A DNA stretch of 64,000 nucleotides from Aradus depressus (lineage: Eukaryota > Arthropoda > Insecta > Hemiptera > Aradidae), in NCBI GenBank assembly GCA_963662175.1, contig OY759215.1, forward strand, positions 29,018,066-29,082,065, read 5' to 3'. Shown one piece after another: positions 53,619 to 64,000 of the stretch. Under the pieces are notes generated by a model, which was given only the letters and a program-made list of their open reading frames with translations, was not told the DNA's origin and did not search any database. The translations under genes were made by a program, and so were the position numbers. The number at the start of each line of letters is the position of its first letter. Within the stretch, counting starts at the first letter, position 1.

Positions 53619-55698
53619 CATAGGTAGTTTAACCGATGAAAGTATGGATATGGAAAAGTGCTTGTCTAGGATAATGATCTGGAACTATAAAATGTAACAT
53701 TAAAATTAATAAAAAAAAAAAATAGAAATAGAAAGTATCAGTTAATATGTTGAATTTTGTCGAAATGAATAATTGCAAAATAAAATGATATAATTAATTA
53801 ATGAAAAATGTACCTGAGATTTGATATCACAATTTTATCTGTCAAGAATTGTTTGCATGTAAAATTTGAGTTAATAAAAATCAATAAAAATGAATAAAAT
53901 TAATGTAAACAAAGAAGTTGTCACTCGAGATGTAAATAGGGTCTAATTAATAAATAATTGTAAATAAAGAATAAATTAAACTAAAGTTAGAAATAAATAT
54001 GGGACGTAGTTAACATGATATGTCAACCAAGTCTAGATTGAGGAGACGTACTGATGAATAGTTAAAGGATAAGACAGCTGTTAGAGTCTTTTATGATAAA
54101 CAACTGAAGTTTGTAAACACGTCAAATAATGTTAATATTGATTGTGTATTTGTTTATGGTATGTCTTGTTATTTTTAATATGATGTATGCTATTTTTTTA
54201 TTAGAGTGGTGGTATTATAAAAGAGGTAATAATGACCAATGTTGGGTCTGAGACTGATTAAAAATATGAGAGTGGGTGATGCTCTGTCTAAGAATAAAAA
54301 AAAAAATAAAATAATAATTATAATTAAATTAAATTATATGTAAATAATATGTAGTGAACTCTGCATTCTGTACAGAATATTTTTGATTTTAAATGTTTTT
54401 AAATAAAAACATATTTATTTATTGTAATATTATATTTATGGTGGTTATTTTTATGGGAAATTTTATAATAAGGGTTAGTCTCGAATTGAACTATTTATTG
54501 GTATTTATGCATGCATTTTTTATGGTATTGGTGATAAAATAAAAATATTTATAAAAAAAAAAAAAATATATTAGTTTAAAGGGTTTGTTAGTGTTATTTA
54601 ACCGTAATTGTCAACAACGTGGGCCATGTTGATTTAAGGAGTTTAGCGTCCTTACGGAAACGAGTTATATTAACCCACAAATGGTTTTTGAGAGCGATAA
54701 TCGCTCGTAGGTTCAGAATAATAGATTGATAAAAGGAATTATCCTAAAATGGATAATAAAAAAATAAAAACATATAATATTGAAATATAACCTTGAAAGT
54801 AATTCCGTATAATAATAATAATAATAATAAATAAAAAAAAAAATTTTGTAAGTGAAACGGGGAAAATGTTATAAGAATATTTTTTTTAAGAATATCACCT
54901 TAAGAGCATTATATAAAAATTAGTGCAGTAAATCAATAGGGAAAGTAAGTCGAGATAGCGTAAATAAAAGTAGTAAAATATAAATAATTATCTGAGTTAT
55001 GTCTAATTGTGACAGTGATGTTATTAATAAATGGAATATTAAATAATAAATAAATATGGTAATGAAGGAAGTAAATAAAAAAAAAAAAAAATATAGATAA
55101 TTGAAAGGAGAGAGGGAATTGTACTTTTAAATAGAAGGAAGGATTAAAGAATGATTATTAAAAATTTTTAGGCTTAGCCTATAGGTGGGAAGGAATTGGA
55201 TTATGAGTATTTTTGGGTAGTAGGCGAATATCCAAGGAGATCAGGATGGTTAAGAGATACCAGGGAGATTATTTAAGAATTTTAGATTATATTAAGGAGT
55301 GTGGGTAAATTGTATGGCAAATTAATGATTAGTGTTGGAATTTTGAATGTAGAATTTGCGTATGGAGAATAGAGTAGTGGTAGATAGAAGAAATGAGAAA
55401 ATAAAGTAATATAAGAAAGTAAATCTAATATAACGTTATGGTAAGACGTAAATAAATTAATTGAATTGGATTTGTAACCTAATTGTTGTTTAATATTATT
55501 AAAAAGAGTTACCTTGAAGAATGTATTCCATAATAGACAAAAAATTTGTGTGTAATTAATTAAGTATAGAAACTGGGTCACCATGTTATTTTTGGGTCGC
55601 CAAGTGGGACATATAACCATAAGATTATGAAATAGTTTGGTACTAAACACGTATGTAGGCAAATGAATGATATATTTTGATATTTTAGCAGAGGGCAA
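53619..55698. other. Non-coding interior of the LTR element
   Basis: A-rich, stop-dense on plus. The minus frame 55282-55698 is a by-product of AT bias. No RT, RNase H, integrase or envelope motif in any frame I checked. It ends in a short purine tract (AGCAGAGGGCAA) before the 3' LTR. Confidence 0.6.
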
Positions 55699-56650
55699 TG
55701 TAATGTTCTATATTGTCCATTACATGTAATATTTAAGAAATGGAAAATAAGATACGTAAATATAATCAGTTAGTAGACCTAAGGAAGGTTACTGGGGGTT
55801 ATCTAATCGATTTGTACCAGGGTCGATATAGTTTCAAAATATATCAAATCATTTATTTCAATTATGTCATAAAATTAAATGTTAGGCTAATAATTAGTTA
55901 ACTATAAATGTAAGCAACTAGGATTGTATACGGGAATATGAAAGTGATATAAAAAAACCCAGATGTTTAGTGCTAAAGGCTGTAAAAATTGTGGGCCAAT
56001 GACGGAGCTGAATCCAAAACAAGAGAGAAGTGGTCTGTCCCCTCGTGGAAGGAGTCGTTGTTCAGAGTGAGATGTGATAGGGTGTCTGTGGAAAGGAGTC
56101 GTTGTTCAGAGTGAGATGTGAGAGGGTGTCTGTGGAGGGATCTGTGGAAAGATGTGCGGTGGAGTAAGTTTGATTGTCTGAGGACATAGAAGAAAAAGTG
56201 TGTGTGTATCCCGTAATAATGAAGATCAACTGGTAAAGACATCCAGAGGCGAATAATTAGGAAATGAGGAATGGCTGTTTCATGATGGAATGACTAACAA
56301 AAATCAGGAGAGGACGTCAGAGGTCTACCAACAATCCCATCTCATCAGTGGTACAAAACGAAATCATCGATCATCAACTCAATACAGCATGCAAGCCCCG
56401 CAGGTTTAGTTGAATGTGTGTTTAAAAAAAAAAATCTCTATGTCTGTAAAATTTATGTGATACTAACCCATAAAAAATGTCATGATGAAATTTAAAATAA
56501 AAGAAAAATGTAACAAATTATTTTAAAGTCTTTATTTTTATTTATAAATTATACATAACCAGGTTCTCTCATAATCGTTATTGCATATAATTATTATTAA
56601 ATTATATAATTAAATTAGAATAAAAAGTAGCACTAATAACAAGCGTTACA
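55699..56650 (+). repeat. 3' LTR of young element
   Basis: 952 bp; one visible difference from the 5' LTR. Confidence 0.95.
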
Positions 56651-56870
56651 ATATATATATATATATATATATTTTGTTTTTATTATTATTATTATTTTTA
56701 TTTATTCATGTGTTATTTTGTTTTATATAATTTTCGAATTGTTTCTTTTATACTTCGTTTGTTATTTATTTTGTGAGGATAAAATAAAAAAAAACCCACT
56801 CATTGCCATGAGGATTGTGTAATCTTTTGTGCAATAAAAGTTTATCTTATCTTGATTTTATAATATATAA
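56651..56870 (+). repeat. LINE 3' UTR continued after the LTR insertion
   Basis: AT microsatellite, then a T-rich UTR with CATGAGGATTGTGTAATC and GCAATAAAAGTTTATCTTAT. Continuation of 51277-51602. Confidence 0.55.
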
Positions 56871-56899
56871 CTAATATTAATGTGTGTAAATGTTTTACA

Positions 56900-57550
56900 T
56901 CACAATGTATATCCAGAACACCACAAATAAGAACAATACCATTGAATACGATTACATAACTTTCCCTATACTTGGCATAGCTGGCGAAGCAAAAAGGAAT
57001 GGATTCAGACTACTGAAAGCTGCCTCCTGTATTCTTAGATAAAACTGATGTATTGGAGGAGAAAGGAAAATAAAGAAGGTGGAGCGATGAGGGACAAACC
57101 GTGAGGAAGATTTACTATTTGGTAGAAGGAATGGGAGGTAATGCACTAATAGGAATTCCAGGGCCCCCAACATCTCTGGAACCCCACAGCTAAATGAGAA
57201 GTTGTTTGTTAAGGACGGCACTGACTCATTACCTCAGGCAACAGATCCCCCTGCTCCTCTAATGAATACTAAACTCTCTTGTCTGGATTCGAACATTTCC
57301 AAATCCTTTTTTGTCATTTGAAACATAACCAGACACTTCCTCCTATATATATTTACCATAAGAGACACAAATGAGAAGGTTAGGAATAATTTAAATGCCT
57401 TTTAGAAGTAGAAAGCATCTGAATGGTTTCAACATTGTGAACGATGTACATTCCTGTGAACTGAAACCTGGGCATATATCCAGGATTTCTAGAAGGGAGT
57501 AGTTGAGTTATGTGTGGTTGAGCTAAAAATGTTCATTAGAGGGTGTATAA
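56900..57550. other. Apparently unique, no gene recognised
   Basis: 56940-57290 is less AT-rich, with a minus frame of 89 codons (56952-57221) lacking recognisable motifs. Confidence 0.25.
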
Positions 57551-57555
57551 TATGA

Positions 57556-57966
57556 AATGGTGGTGGGTGTAAAATATAAATGTTCATATATTTTTTATAA
57601 TTTATATACAAATTTATTTTTCTAGGTTTTTTCTTATATAATTTTTTTAAATCATTTTTTTATTTAATTTTTATTTATTTTTACTTTATATATACATATA
57701 TCTGTATATAAATGAAAAAAATAAATAAAAATGATATAAAAAATGCATAGGTATAAGAAAAAACAAGAAAAATAAATTTGTATATAAATTATAAAAAATA
57801 TATGACATTTATATTTTACACCCACCACCATATACCATATGGTATATTTGACACCCACCACCATTTACCATATATATATATATGGTGGTGGGTGTAACAT
57901 ATAAATGTTCATATATTTTTTTATAATTTATATACAAATTTATTTTTCTTGGTTTTTTCTTATATG
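57556..57966. repeat. Three alternating copies of a 75-85 bp repeat
   Basis: GGTGGTGGGTGTAA, TATAAATGTTCATATATTTT, ATTTATATACAAATTTATTT at 57557-57640 (plus), 57755-57832 (minus) and 57883-57965 (plus). Strong fold-back between the neighbours. Confidence 0.85.
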
Positions 57967-58039
57967 AATTATATATATATATATATATATATATTCCATA
58001 TAGAATAAGGGTCATTAAAGATAGTACAATTATTGTGTA

Positions 58040-58207
58040 TATAACGAGTGACATCGTACCATCGCTTAAGATTTCATCCAAATGACAGCGTTCTCAAGGT
58101 TTTTTCAGCTCTCAGATAAAAAATCTAAAGGCCTCGGCCGAGTATCGAACCCGCGATCTTGAACTCAGCAGACTAGCACGCTATATCTGAGCTAACGGCG
58201 CCTTTTA
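58040..58207 (-). repeat. SINE head and part of body
   Basis: Minus: AAAGGCGCCGTTAGCTCAGA A box, CTGAGTTCAAGATCGCGG, B box GGTTCGATACTCGG, then AGATAAAAAATC complement. Confidence 0.8.
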
Positions 58208-58239
58208 GAGGGCTAGTTGAATGACTAGCCTAGCCCTTT

Positions 58240-58410
58240 ATGGGTTTCCTAAAATTTAAATATAAAAAGTTTGTTCTGTTAGCCGCTCCCCTAATTTCCC
58301 CCTTCTCTTTGACCGATTTGGCTGAAAAAGTGTTGTTCTTATATGTGGGATGCTGGGTAGACATATAAAATGTTCATGTTAATACATTAATTCTATCGGG
58401 AGTTATCGGG
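58240..58410 (-). repeat. Modular CTTCCCC repeat fragment
   Basis: CCCTAATTTCCCCCTTCTCT, GACCGATTTGGCTGAAAAAG and a module complement. Confidence 0.55.
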
Positions 58411-58419
58411 CGAGCTTCT

Positions 58420-58870
58420 CTCTGGAGGAGACCATCCAGATTCTCAATGGGAAGGATTGGCACTCGCTCTATCTGTTCGTTCGGGATGCTACCAAATACA
58501 GAAAATTTCTTGTTGAGCAGTTTAATTATTTAATAATATATTTTTAAAGAACTCTCCAGGTTGCTCTTTGTTTTTTCTCATTACAGCACTTATGGTTTAT
58601 TGTTTCATTTTGTTTTAATTGTTATTGATAACTCTGTTTTCTTCCTATCTGTCTTATTATCATTTTTCCTTTTTCATCCTTTATTTTCTTTTTTTCTTTG
58701 TCTTATTCCTACAATTGTACAGGAATTTTCTTTATTTAGTATGAAATTTCATTATTTATTTTTGCTATATATAACCCTCTCTCCTGACAGACGGCTACGG
58801 CCATTGTCAGTATTGTATACTCAATATTAGAATGTTTTGTAATTACATGCGTAAATAAAGTTTATATTCA
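58420..58870 (+). pseudogene. LINE ORF C-terminal end and 3' UTR
   Basis: Frame with EETIQILNGKDWHSLYLFVR then DATKYRKFLLEQF, the usual last residues of jockey/CR1-type ORF2, followed by a T-rich 3' UTR with GACAGACGGCTACGGCC and the tail AATAAAGTTTATATTCATTC. Truncated 5'. Confidence 0.55.
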
Positions 58871-59051
58871 TTCATTCTATCGGGAGTTATCGTGTTCAAA
58901 TATTGAAATGTGTGTTTTCACATCACGCACGATGAATATAGTGGGCTGGTGTTTTACACCTAGAGACCTAAGCATCCAGTGTTCTTATCTCTTCCCTGGA
59001 AGCGCTGGGCTTCCCCCTTATTTTGTTACCTGTATGTTTATACTACCTAAA

Positions 59052-59545
59052 CCAAGCCCTTCATGAAGTACTCAGTCTCCCAGTTTCCTTAATGAACCTG
59101 AGAATGCTCCCTTGGTCCAATCTTCTAAAATCCTCCTCTGTGATTACACCTTTACCAAAGATGTGGAATCTCGTTGGCGCGTATCCCGAGCAAATGCCCA
59201 GGAAGTGTGCCGCCGTCTCGTCTTCTTCCTCACATCTATCACAGGTAGGACTGTCCTTGACTCCTACAGTATGTAGGTGTCTATTGAACGGGCCGTGTCC
59301 TGTGAGAACTCCAGTTAGTTCCTTCAACTCCATGAACTCCCCTCCCAGGAACATCTTCGACTGTCGGACCTTTCTCTCCAAGAGATCTTTAGTCTACTTT
59401 TTAATCCGGGTTCGGTATGCTTCCCGAGATATTCCTAGTACTGGCTCTGGGCCTATAAAGGGCCTTACTTGAACCTTCCTTGGCCAGTCGGCTTTCCTCT
59501 TCGCTTCACTGAATCCCCGAGTGACCAGGAACCCAGTAGAGTCGA
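59052..59545 (-). pseudogene. Non-LTR retrotransposon C-terminus with RNase H/zinc-finger tail
   Basis: On minus from about 59530: WPRKVQVRPFIGPEPVLGIS, then an in-frame stop near 59400, then LTGHGPFNRHLHTVGV and CDRCEEEDETAAHFLGIC. The tail (LTGH-x-NRHLH... C-x2-C...ET-x2-H-x4-C) is typical of I/R1/LOA-type LINE ORF2 after RNase H. About 150 residues; non-functional. Confidence 0.8.
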
Positions 59546-59554
59546 CCGATTACA

Positions 59555-59990
59555 TAACTTCTCTTACACTTCATGTAGCGGGGGAAGTGATATATTTTTA
59601 AAGTCCTGCAGAAACAGGTTCTGCTTCATCTCCATTATTTCATTAAAGTCCGCTAAGTGGGTTTCAGATTTCCAAGTTGGGCTGTTTTTTGTTAATCTGC
59701 TCATAGGAGATAAGATCAGAATAGGAGGAGACGTGAAGGTGAGCGGGCGGGCGCAGGGTTCATGTGTAATTTATGCAGGGGTATAGGTAACACTAGCCAG
59801 GAAGCGCAGTGAAGCCGCCATCTCGAAGAGCACGCTTCATGAAGCAGGCCTGTCTCAGGTAACTCTCCTCCTGGCCAAGGGACCTATCAGCATCCTCTCC
59901 ACGTCCCATCACCTTTCCCCAACAAACGCATTGATAATCGGGGTATAGTGGCATTTAATCTAAATCAGACTAGTTTTTGTAAGATCGATT
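59555..59990. other. No gene recognised
   Basis: Modular-repeat scrap near 59550-59590 (ACTTCATGTAGCGGGGGAAG). 59690-59930 is moderately GC-rich without motif. Confidence 0.3.
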
Positions 59991-60009
59991 GTCTCTAGAT
60001 TCCGTACAT

Positions 60010-61142
60010 CCAGATTCCGTACAGCTAAAAAATCTCCCAGATTCCGTACAAATTAAAAAAAAAAAAAAATCATCCCAGATTCCGTACAACTTTTTTTTAT
60101 TACTGTAGGATCATTGGATTTATACCTGTTAAGAAATAAAAATTACTGCCTAGTAAGCAGGTGCAGCACCGTCATTACTCAATAAATTTTTATTTTTATA
60201 CCTGCGGTTATCAAAAAAAAATTACTGTCTCGCCAGTACTGGACATTTTTTCTCACTAAATTTAACTTTTTTATTGATTATTTTGATTTGATCTTTTTTT
60301 TTGATAATTTTTTTTTCTGAATTTTATTTTTTTAACATTTTCCATCACAATTTGTAGAGACTTTGGACTCTCTATACTATTGCATAAATATAAAAAGTAA
60401 ATAAAAAAACACAGTTTGGTTAGATTATTGTAAGTAAATAAGTCCGTAATTACAAAAAAAAAAAATTAATATATCAATGATATTTTAAATTGTATAGACA
60501 CTGTTGTCTTGCAGCCCGAAACGTCAATAAGTAAGTACATTAAAAAACTTATTAAAAATACTTATAAAATAGTTGAAGAAAGAGCTGCAACGAAAGAATG
60601 CGACTTTAGGTATATCTATATTCCTTGGATGTTTTTTTGTCGTTGCACTACATTGATGATGTCATTTTTATGTTTCTAGAATTGGAAAGAAGAGGGAACG
60701 TTATCCACTGTAGATGTTCGTCTGGATTGTGCCTCATTATCCCACTTTTCTAGTATAGATTTGTTTAAAAATGTTATTTTTTTTTATTTTATTATTTTTT
60801 TTTTTTTGTTTTTTTGATCATTAATCTAACTTTATCACACAGGAAATTTTTATCAGAAACTTTCCAATATCACCATTTTGCTCATATTTTAGAGTATTAT
60901 TTTTAACTCTTTCGTCCAATTGGATATATTTCTTCTTTCTTTTTACACCTAAATTAAGTTCCATTCTTGTCAGCAATGACGGTGCTGCACCTGCTGACTA
61001 GGCAGTAATTTTTATTTCTCAGCAGGTATAAGTCCAGTGATCTTACAGTAATAAAAAAAAGTTGTATGGAATCTGGGATGATTTTTTTTTTTTTTTTAAT
61101 TTGTACGGAATCTGGGAGATTTTTTAGCTGTACGGAATTGGG
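60010..61142. mobile_element. DNA element with 167-bp inverted ends and repeated 12-mers
   Basis: 60010-60176 and 60975-61142 are inverted copies. Each arm carries several AGATTCCGTACA sites: 60012, 60039 and 60077 on the left (with one more at 59997, just outside), and three complements at 61063, 61102 and 61129. The arm continues with TAAAAATTACTGCCTAGTAAG and GGTGCAGCACCGTCATT. The interior is AT-rich, without a transposase. No target duplication assigned. Confidence 0.85.
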
Positions 61143-61319
61143 GGGACACCATAAGATCACCTCAAGAATAGAATAGCTCTTTCAATGAAATTCCATTCTG
61201 ACATGAACTTGAAGGAATAATCATGAATGAAGGAAGTACCAATTATGAATGAAATGCAAGCGAATAATCAATGAAATGTATTTGATTGGTTTTACAGTAG
61301 AAACATGTTCTGGAGAACA

Positions 61320-61500
61320 GCCATCGGTGAATCACAGCCTATGTACTTCCCCAAAATGAATTAATCAACCATGTTTTCGCTCTCTCTCCAAAACCAATCG
61401 ACGTTTGAGCTGATAATCGATAGTTAATTTATATAGGAAAATATCAAATATCAAACTAAATTTCGTGTTAATATATTAGTTTTACTAGTTTTACTGACTC
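61320..61500 (-). repeat. Modular CTTCCCC repeat 3' end
   Basis: Starts CGGTGAATCACAGCCTATGT, ACTTCCCCAAAATGAATTAA, CTCTCTCCAAAACCAATCGA on the plus strand, the complement of the family end. Confidence 0.65.
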
Positions 61501-61559
61501 CTGTTGTAAATTGCAACGAGAAACACTGAAAATTGTCCCGGGATACGTCATGCTTTTTA

Positions 61560-61830
61560 CTCACGCCGACCTTCGGATGGGATGATAAGCGATTGTCCCG
61601 AGCCTGTACGATGTCAGGTATTCATTAAAGACCGCTACCCTAGGTGAATAAAAATTCAATATATCAATATATTTTATTGTGAATTTTTATTCACCAAAAT
61701 TTCCCATAATAGAGTCGGAGTCATGTCCACCAGAGCGACAAAAGAGCGGTCTGGTAGTAGGCGATATGACCTTGTAGTTAAAAGCTCGAGCTTGTCATTG
61801 TTATTGTGACTCATTGAGTCACAATAACAT
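61560..61830 (+). repeat. SINE body with small internal inverted duplication
   Basis: CCTTCGGATGGGATGATAAG through GGTAGTAGGCGATATGACCT. At 61640-61690 the GTGAATAAAAATTC word is followed by its inverted copy GAATTTTTATTCAC, a novelty within the family. Confidence 0.8.
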
Positions 61831-61914
61831 ACTATAAATGACTGCCAGCCTTATTGTTTTTTTCTCTGTTTTTACTTTGTTTGACCATTGGTACAAGAAA
61901 ATTCGTAATTGTAC

Positions 61915-62320
61915 AAAAATCCAAGATCGAATTTTCAATGGAATTTTACGTTTCAAGGTCTCCTGAAGATTTGATTGGAAGATGTCATTAGATTTTGCCT
62001 GAAGATTTGCTTGAAATCAGACTAAAATAAACTACTCTAAGTCGGAGCATAAGTTAACATTTTACAAGATAACGCTCATGTTTATCACTTAATGAAAATT
62101 TTCTACGAATATAAGTTGTAGAGAAAACTAAAAGTCACATTTTATATGGAATAAAATTTTCCGAAAGTCCCTTTGATTTGTGAGAAACATGCTGAAAATC
62201 GTCAAAATGATATCTAAACCAATTTTTAAATATTTTTAGACGTTATCTCCATTCACGGCAAAACGGTTGGTCCTACCAAAAAAATGTTCTCTACAAAAAA
62301 GGTTCCCCATTCAATTTCCA
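61915..62320 (+). repeat. Old dispersed repeat, copy 3
   Basis: AAAAATCCAAGATCGAATTT start, AAAGTCACATTTTATATGGA, TTAGACGTTATCTCCATTCA, AACGGTTGGTCCTACC end. Confidence 0.55.
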
Positions 62321-62477
62321 ATATAGTATATTTTTTTATTTTATTAGAAATATGTTTTTATTATATATTGAAACACTTATTATAATTGAATTTATAGGAT
62401 CAATATGTCAAAAGTTACAGTGCCTCAAACTATGAAAATGAATGTGAAACAATGAAATATATATTTTTTTTTTCATA

Positions 62478-62710
62478 CACGAGGAGTGGTCAAAAAGTTC
62501 GAGGACCTATTTTTTAAAATTGTATTAAAAAATGTACAAGTTATTGGACATTGTCCCCTTCAAAATCCCCTTGGGAAAATATACATTTTTCTTTAATTTC
62601 GTCAGTTCAGTGAAATCTTTGCCCTTTTAAGGGTAGGAAACAGGAAAAAGTCCGCAGGGGTCAGATCCAGAGGATGTGGGGGCTGTGGGATGACGGCCAT
62701 GGAGTCTTTT
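62478..62710 (-). mobile_element. mariner-like transposon, 3' end remnant
   Basis: Inverted-repeat end CACGAGGAGTGGTCAAAAAG at 62478, preceded by TA (the mariner target). On minus, 62706-62610 encodes PQPPHPLDLTPADFFLFP, the mariner C-terminal block with its last catalytic aspartate (family: HPPYSPDLAPCDFFLFP). Downstream stops show it is dead. The rest of the element is not evident. Confidence 0.8.
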
Positions 62711-62714
62711 CAAT

Positions 62715-63440
62715 GAGTGCATTGTAATAATTACAATTATTGTCATTCCCCATTATTGATGAATGGTTCAATTTTGCTCAAGAATTGCTATCTTGTTGTT
62801 CATAATGAATAAATTGCAACTGTTTTCAAAATATTAGTACAATTAAGGGTCTGTCCAATGTTTTTAATAATATCCTTAGGGTTCAACGGCAAGAAGTGAA
62901 CAGGCATAAATCACAGGAGGGAAAGGAAGTAAGTATAATAAATAAAGAAAAATGAAATAAAGAAAAAAAAAAAAATAAAAATATAAAGAAAAAGTGGATA
63001 AAAACTAAGAGACAGAGAGAAGGATGTTTTGGTAGAGATATGGCCGAGGAGCTAATGAGTGGAATATTTCACAGCCAACGGAACATCACAATTTTCTTAC
63101 AAAACCGACTCCCAACACTGTTTTTATATTATTTTTCCTCTGTCGCTACCCACATTTTCTTTTCTCTTGTCCTATTATTCTGTGGTCTTATTCTAGGAGG
63201 AAATGATAATTATTGAAGAATAGTTGCAAAAGTGGTCGGCATCCATTAAACGTTATATTGTTAAATTATTTTTAAATAGTTTTATATTTATTTATTTTAA
63301 TTTTTAAGTCTTATTAATCAAAACATTTGAAATGATGTTGTTTGTTTTTATTTAGTTTGCTTTGTTGTCTTTCTGCAACAAATCTTGCAAGTCGATTTTA
63401 ATATCTTTCCAATTAATCGATTGACTGTCACATAACTCAA
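62715..63440. other. No gene recognised
   Basis: AT-rich with purine-rich tracts (62930-63040). Confidence 0.3.
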
Positions 63441-63447
63441 GTAGATA

Positions 63448-63715
63448 TTATGACTCGTGCCCGGGCTTTAACTACGAGGTCATATACTCCACTACCAGAG
63501 CGCTCCGTGGTCACTCTGGTGGACATGAGCCCAACTCTACTGTGGGAGTCCTAAATTTTGCCTACCCTAAATTTTTATTCACCTAGGGATAGGGGTCTTT
63601 AACGAGTGCCTGACATCGTACAAGCTCGGGATCATCGCTTAATGTCCCATTCGAAGGACGGCCTGCTTAAGTTTATTTTACTTCCCAGATAAAATAAACT
63701 AAGGGCCTCGGCAGG
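63448..63715 (-). repeat. SINE copy
   Basis: Minus: GACTCGTGCCCGGGCTTTAA, hairpin, CTAAATTTTGCCTACCC, TTTAACGAGTGCCTGACATC, up to GGGCCTCGGCAGGGTT. The tRNA head beyond the B box is missing. Confidence 0.85.
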
Positions 63716-63879
63716 GTTGATATGATGATATATGCTTCCGCTGTTAATTGCGAAAAATTAAAGAATGCGGCTGCAATATAGTGGAATGGTGTTAGAAAAA
63801 ATGATAGAATTAGATTGAAAATGAGTATGCAGTGGTGTTACAGGATGCGGATGTAATATTGTGATGACATCAGTCATCT

Positions 63880-64000
63880 TCATATTGCAGTTATTAGAGC
63901 TTTTGAGTTAAGTTTCCCCCCTAATCCCTCCTTTCCTTTGGTGATTTGGCTGAAAATAAATAGGTGTTGTCCCTTCGGAGTTTTGGTCAAACATAAAAAA
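63880..64000 (-). repeat. Modular CTTCCCC repeat, runs off the window
   Basis: AGTTATTAGAGCTTTTGAGT, CCCCCCTAATCCCTCCTTTC, TTTGGCTGAAAATAAATAGG module complement. Confidence 0.6.

Larger units (their letters stand above)
51603..56650 (+). mobile_element. Young non-autonomous LTR retrotransposon, gag-like ORF only
   Basis: Two 952-bp LTRs (51603-52554 and 55699-56650), both TG...CA, with one visible mismatch (A at 52062, G at 56158). The internal part, 52555-55698, has a tRNA-Lys-type primer site, 16-bp repeats and a single ORF. There is no protease, RT, RNase H or integrase, so another element must supply them. LTR identity indicates very recent insertion. It interrupts a LINE tail. Plus-strand orientation is set by the primer site and ORF. 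Confidence 0.93.

Noticed and set aside
55282..55698. Minus ORF of 138 codons in the young LTR element
   Set aside because: No ATG start of note (alternative start), AT-biased composition and no family similarity; opposite to the element's coding strand.
60500..60535. Another hammerhead-like motif (CAGCCCGAAACGTC)
   Set aside because: The GAAAC part is there, but no CTGANGA core or stem II could be drawn.

Overview
This is an AT-rich eukaryotic intergenic window, almost certainly from an arthropod and most likely an insect. Long BEL/Pao and hAT elements, many insect-type non-LTR fragments and a tRNA-derived SINE family point that way. A hemipteran host is my guess from the general look of the repeats and is unproven. 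No host protein gene could be recognised with confidence. Nearly every interpretable stretch is a transposable element, its remnant, or a tandem or inverted repeat.

Layout. 0-9 kb: SINE and MITE pieces, a perfect 91-bp fold-back carrying a hammerhead-ribozyme-like motif on each strand (1153-1339), a LINE-tail-like repeat with another hammerhead-like core (4485-5212), and copies of a modular repeat whose ends read CTTCCCC. 8.2-8.6 kb holds a possible unique exon. 9-16 kb: a complete SINE, a modular repeat, a non-LTR C-terminal pseudogene (10109-10486), a 31-bp perfect triplicate, a 167-bp hammerhead-bearing insertion with 14-bp direct repeats (13735-13929), and a hAT element with an exact 8-bp target duplication (13974-14744). 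16-31 kb: a MITE with a 45-bp minisatellite, a second hAT element (21159-22462), SINEs and modular repeats, and a few unassigned open frames. 31-40 kb: nested elements, a poly-G run of 25, and a jockey-like fragment with rearranged copies. 40585-47286 is a complete but broken BEL/Pao element on the minus strand, with two 318-bp LTRs, gag, and pol (protease, RT, RNase H, integrase). 48-51 kb: a third hAT-like element and jockey-type LINE remnants. 51603-56650 is a very young non-autonomous LTR element: two 952-bp LTRs differ at one position, and the only coding region is one gag-like ORF. It sits in the 3' tail of a plus-strand LINE. 57-64 kb: palindromic repeats, LINE C-termini, a 1.1-kb element with 167-bp inverted ends that carry repeated 12-mers, a mariner remnant, and more SINEs.

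How the parts relate. Autonomous-type elements (BEL/Pao, hAT, mariner, jockey-like LINEs) sit among short parasites that carry no enzymes (SINE, MITEs, the gag-only LTR element, hammerhead elements). The most interesting system is the recurrent set of small hammerhead-like motifs. Five structured copies, on both strands, combine CTGATGA (or a close variant), one extra U or A, a stem II, GAAA, and a very short palindromic stem III. In other organisms that design is known from Penelope-like retroelements, where such ribozymes cleave as dimers. No Penelope reverse transcriptase is visible here.
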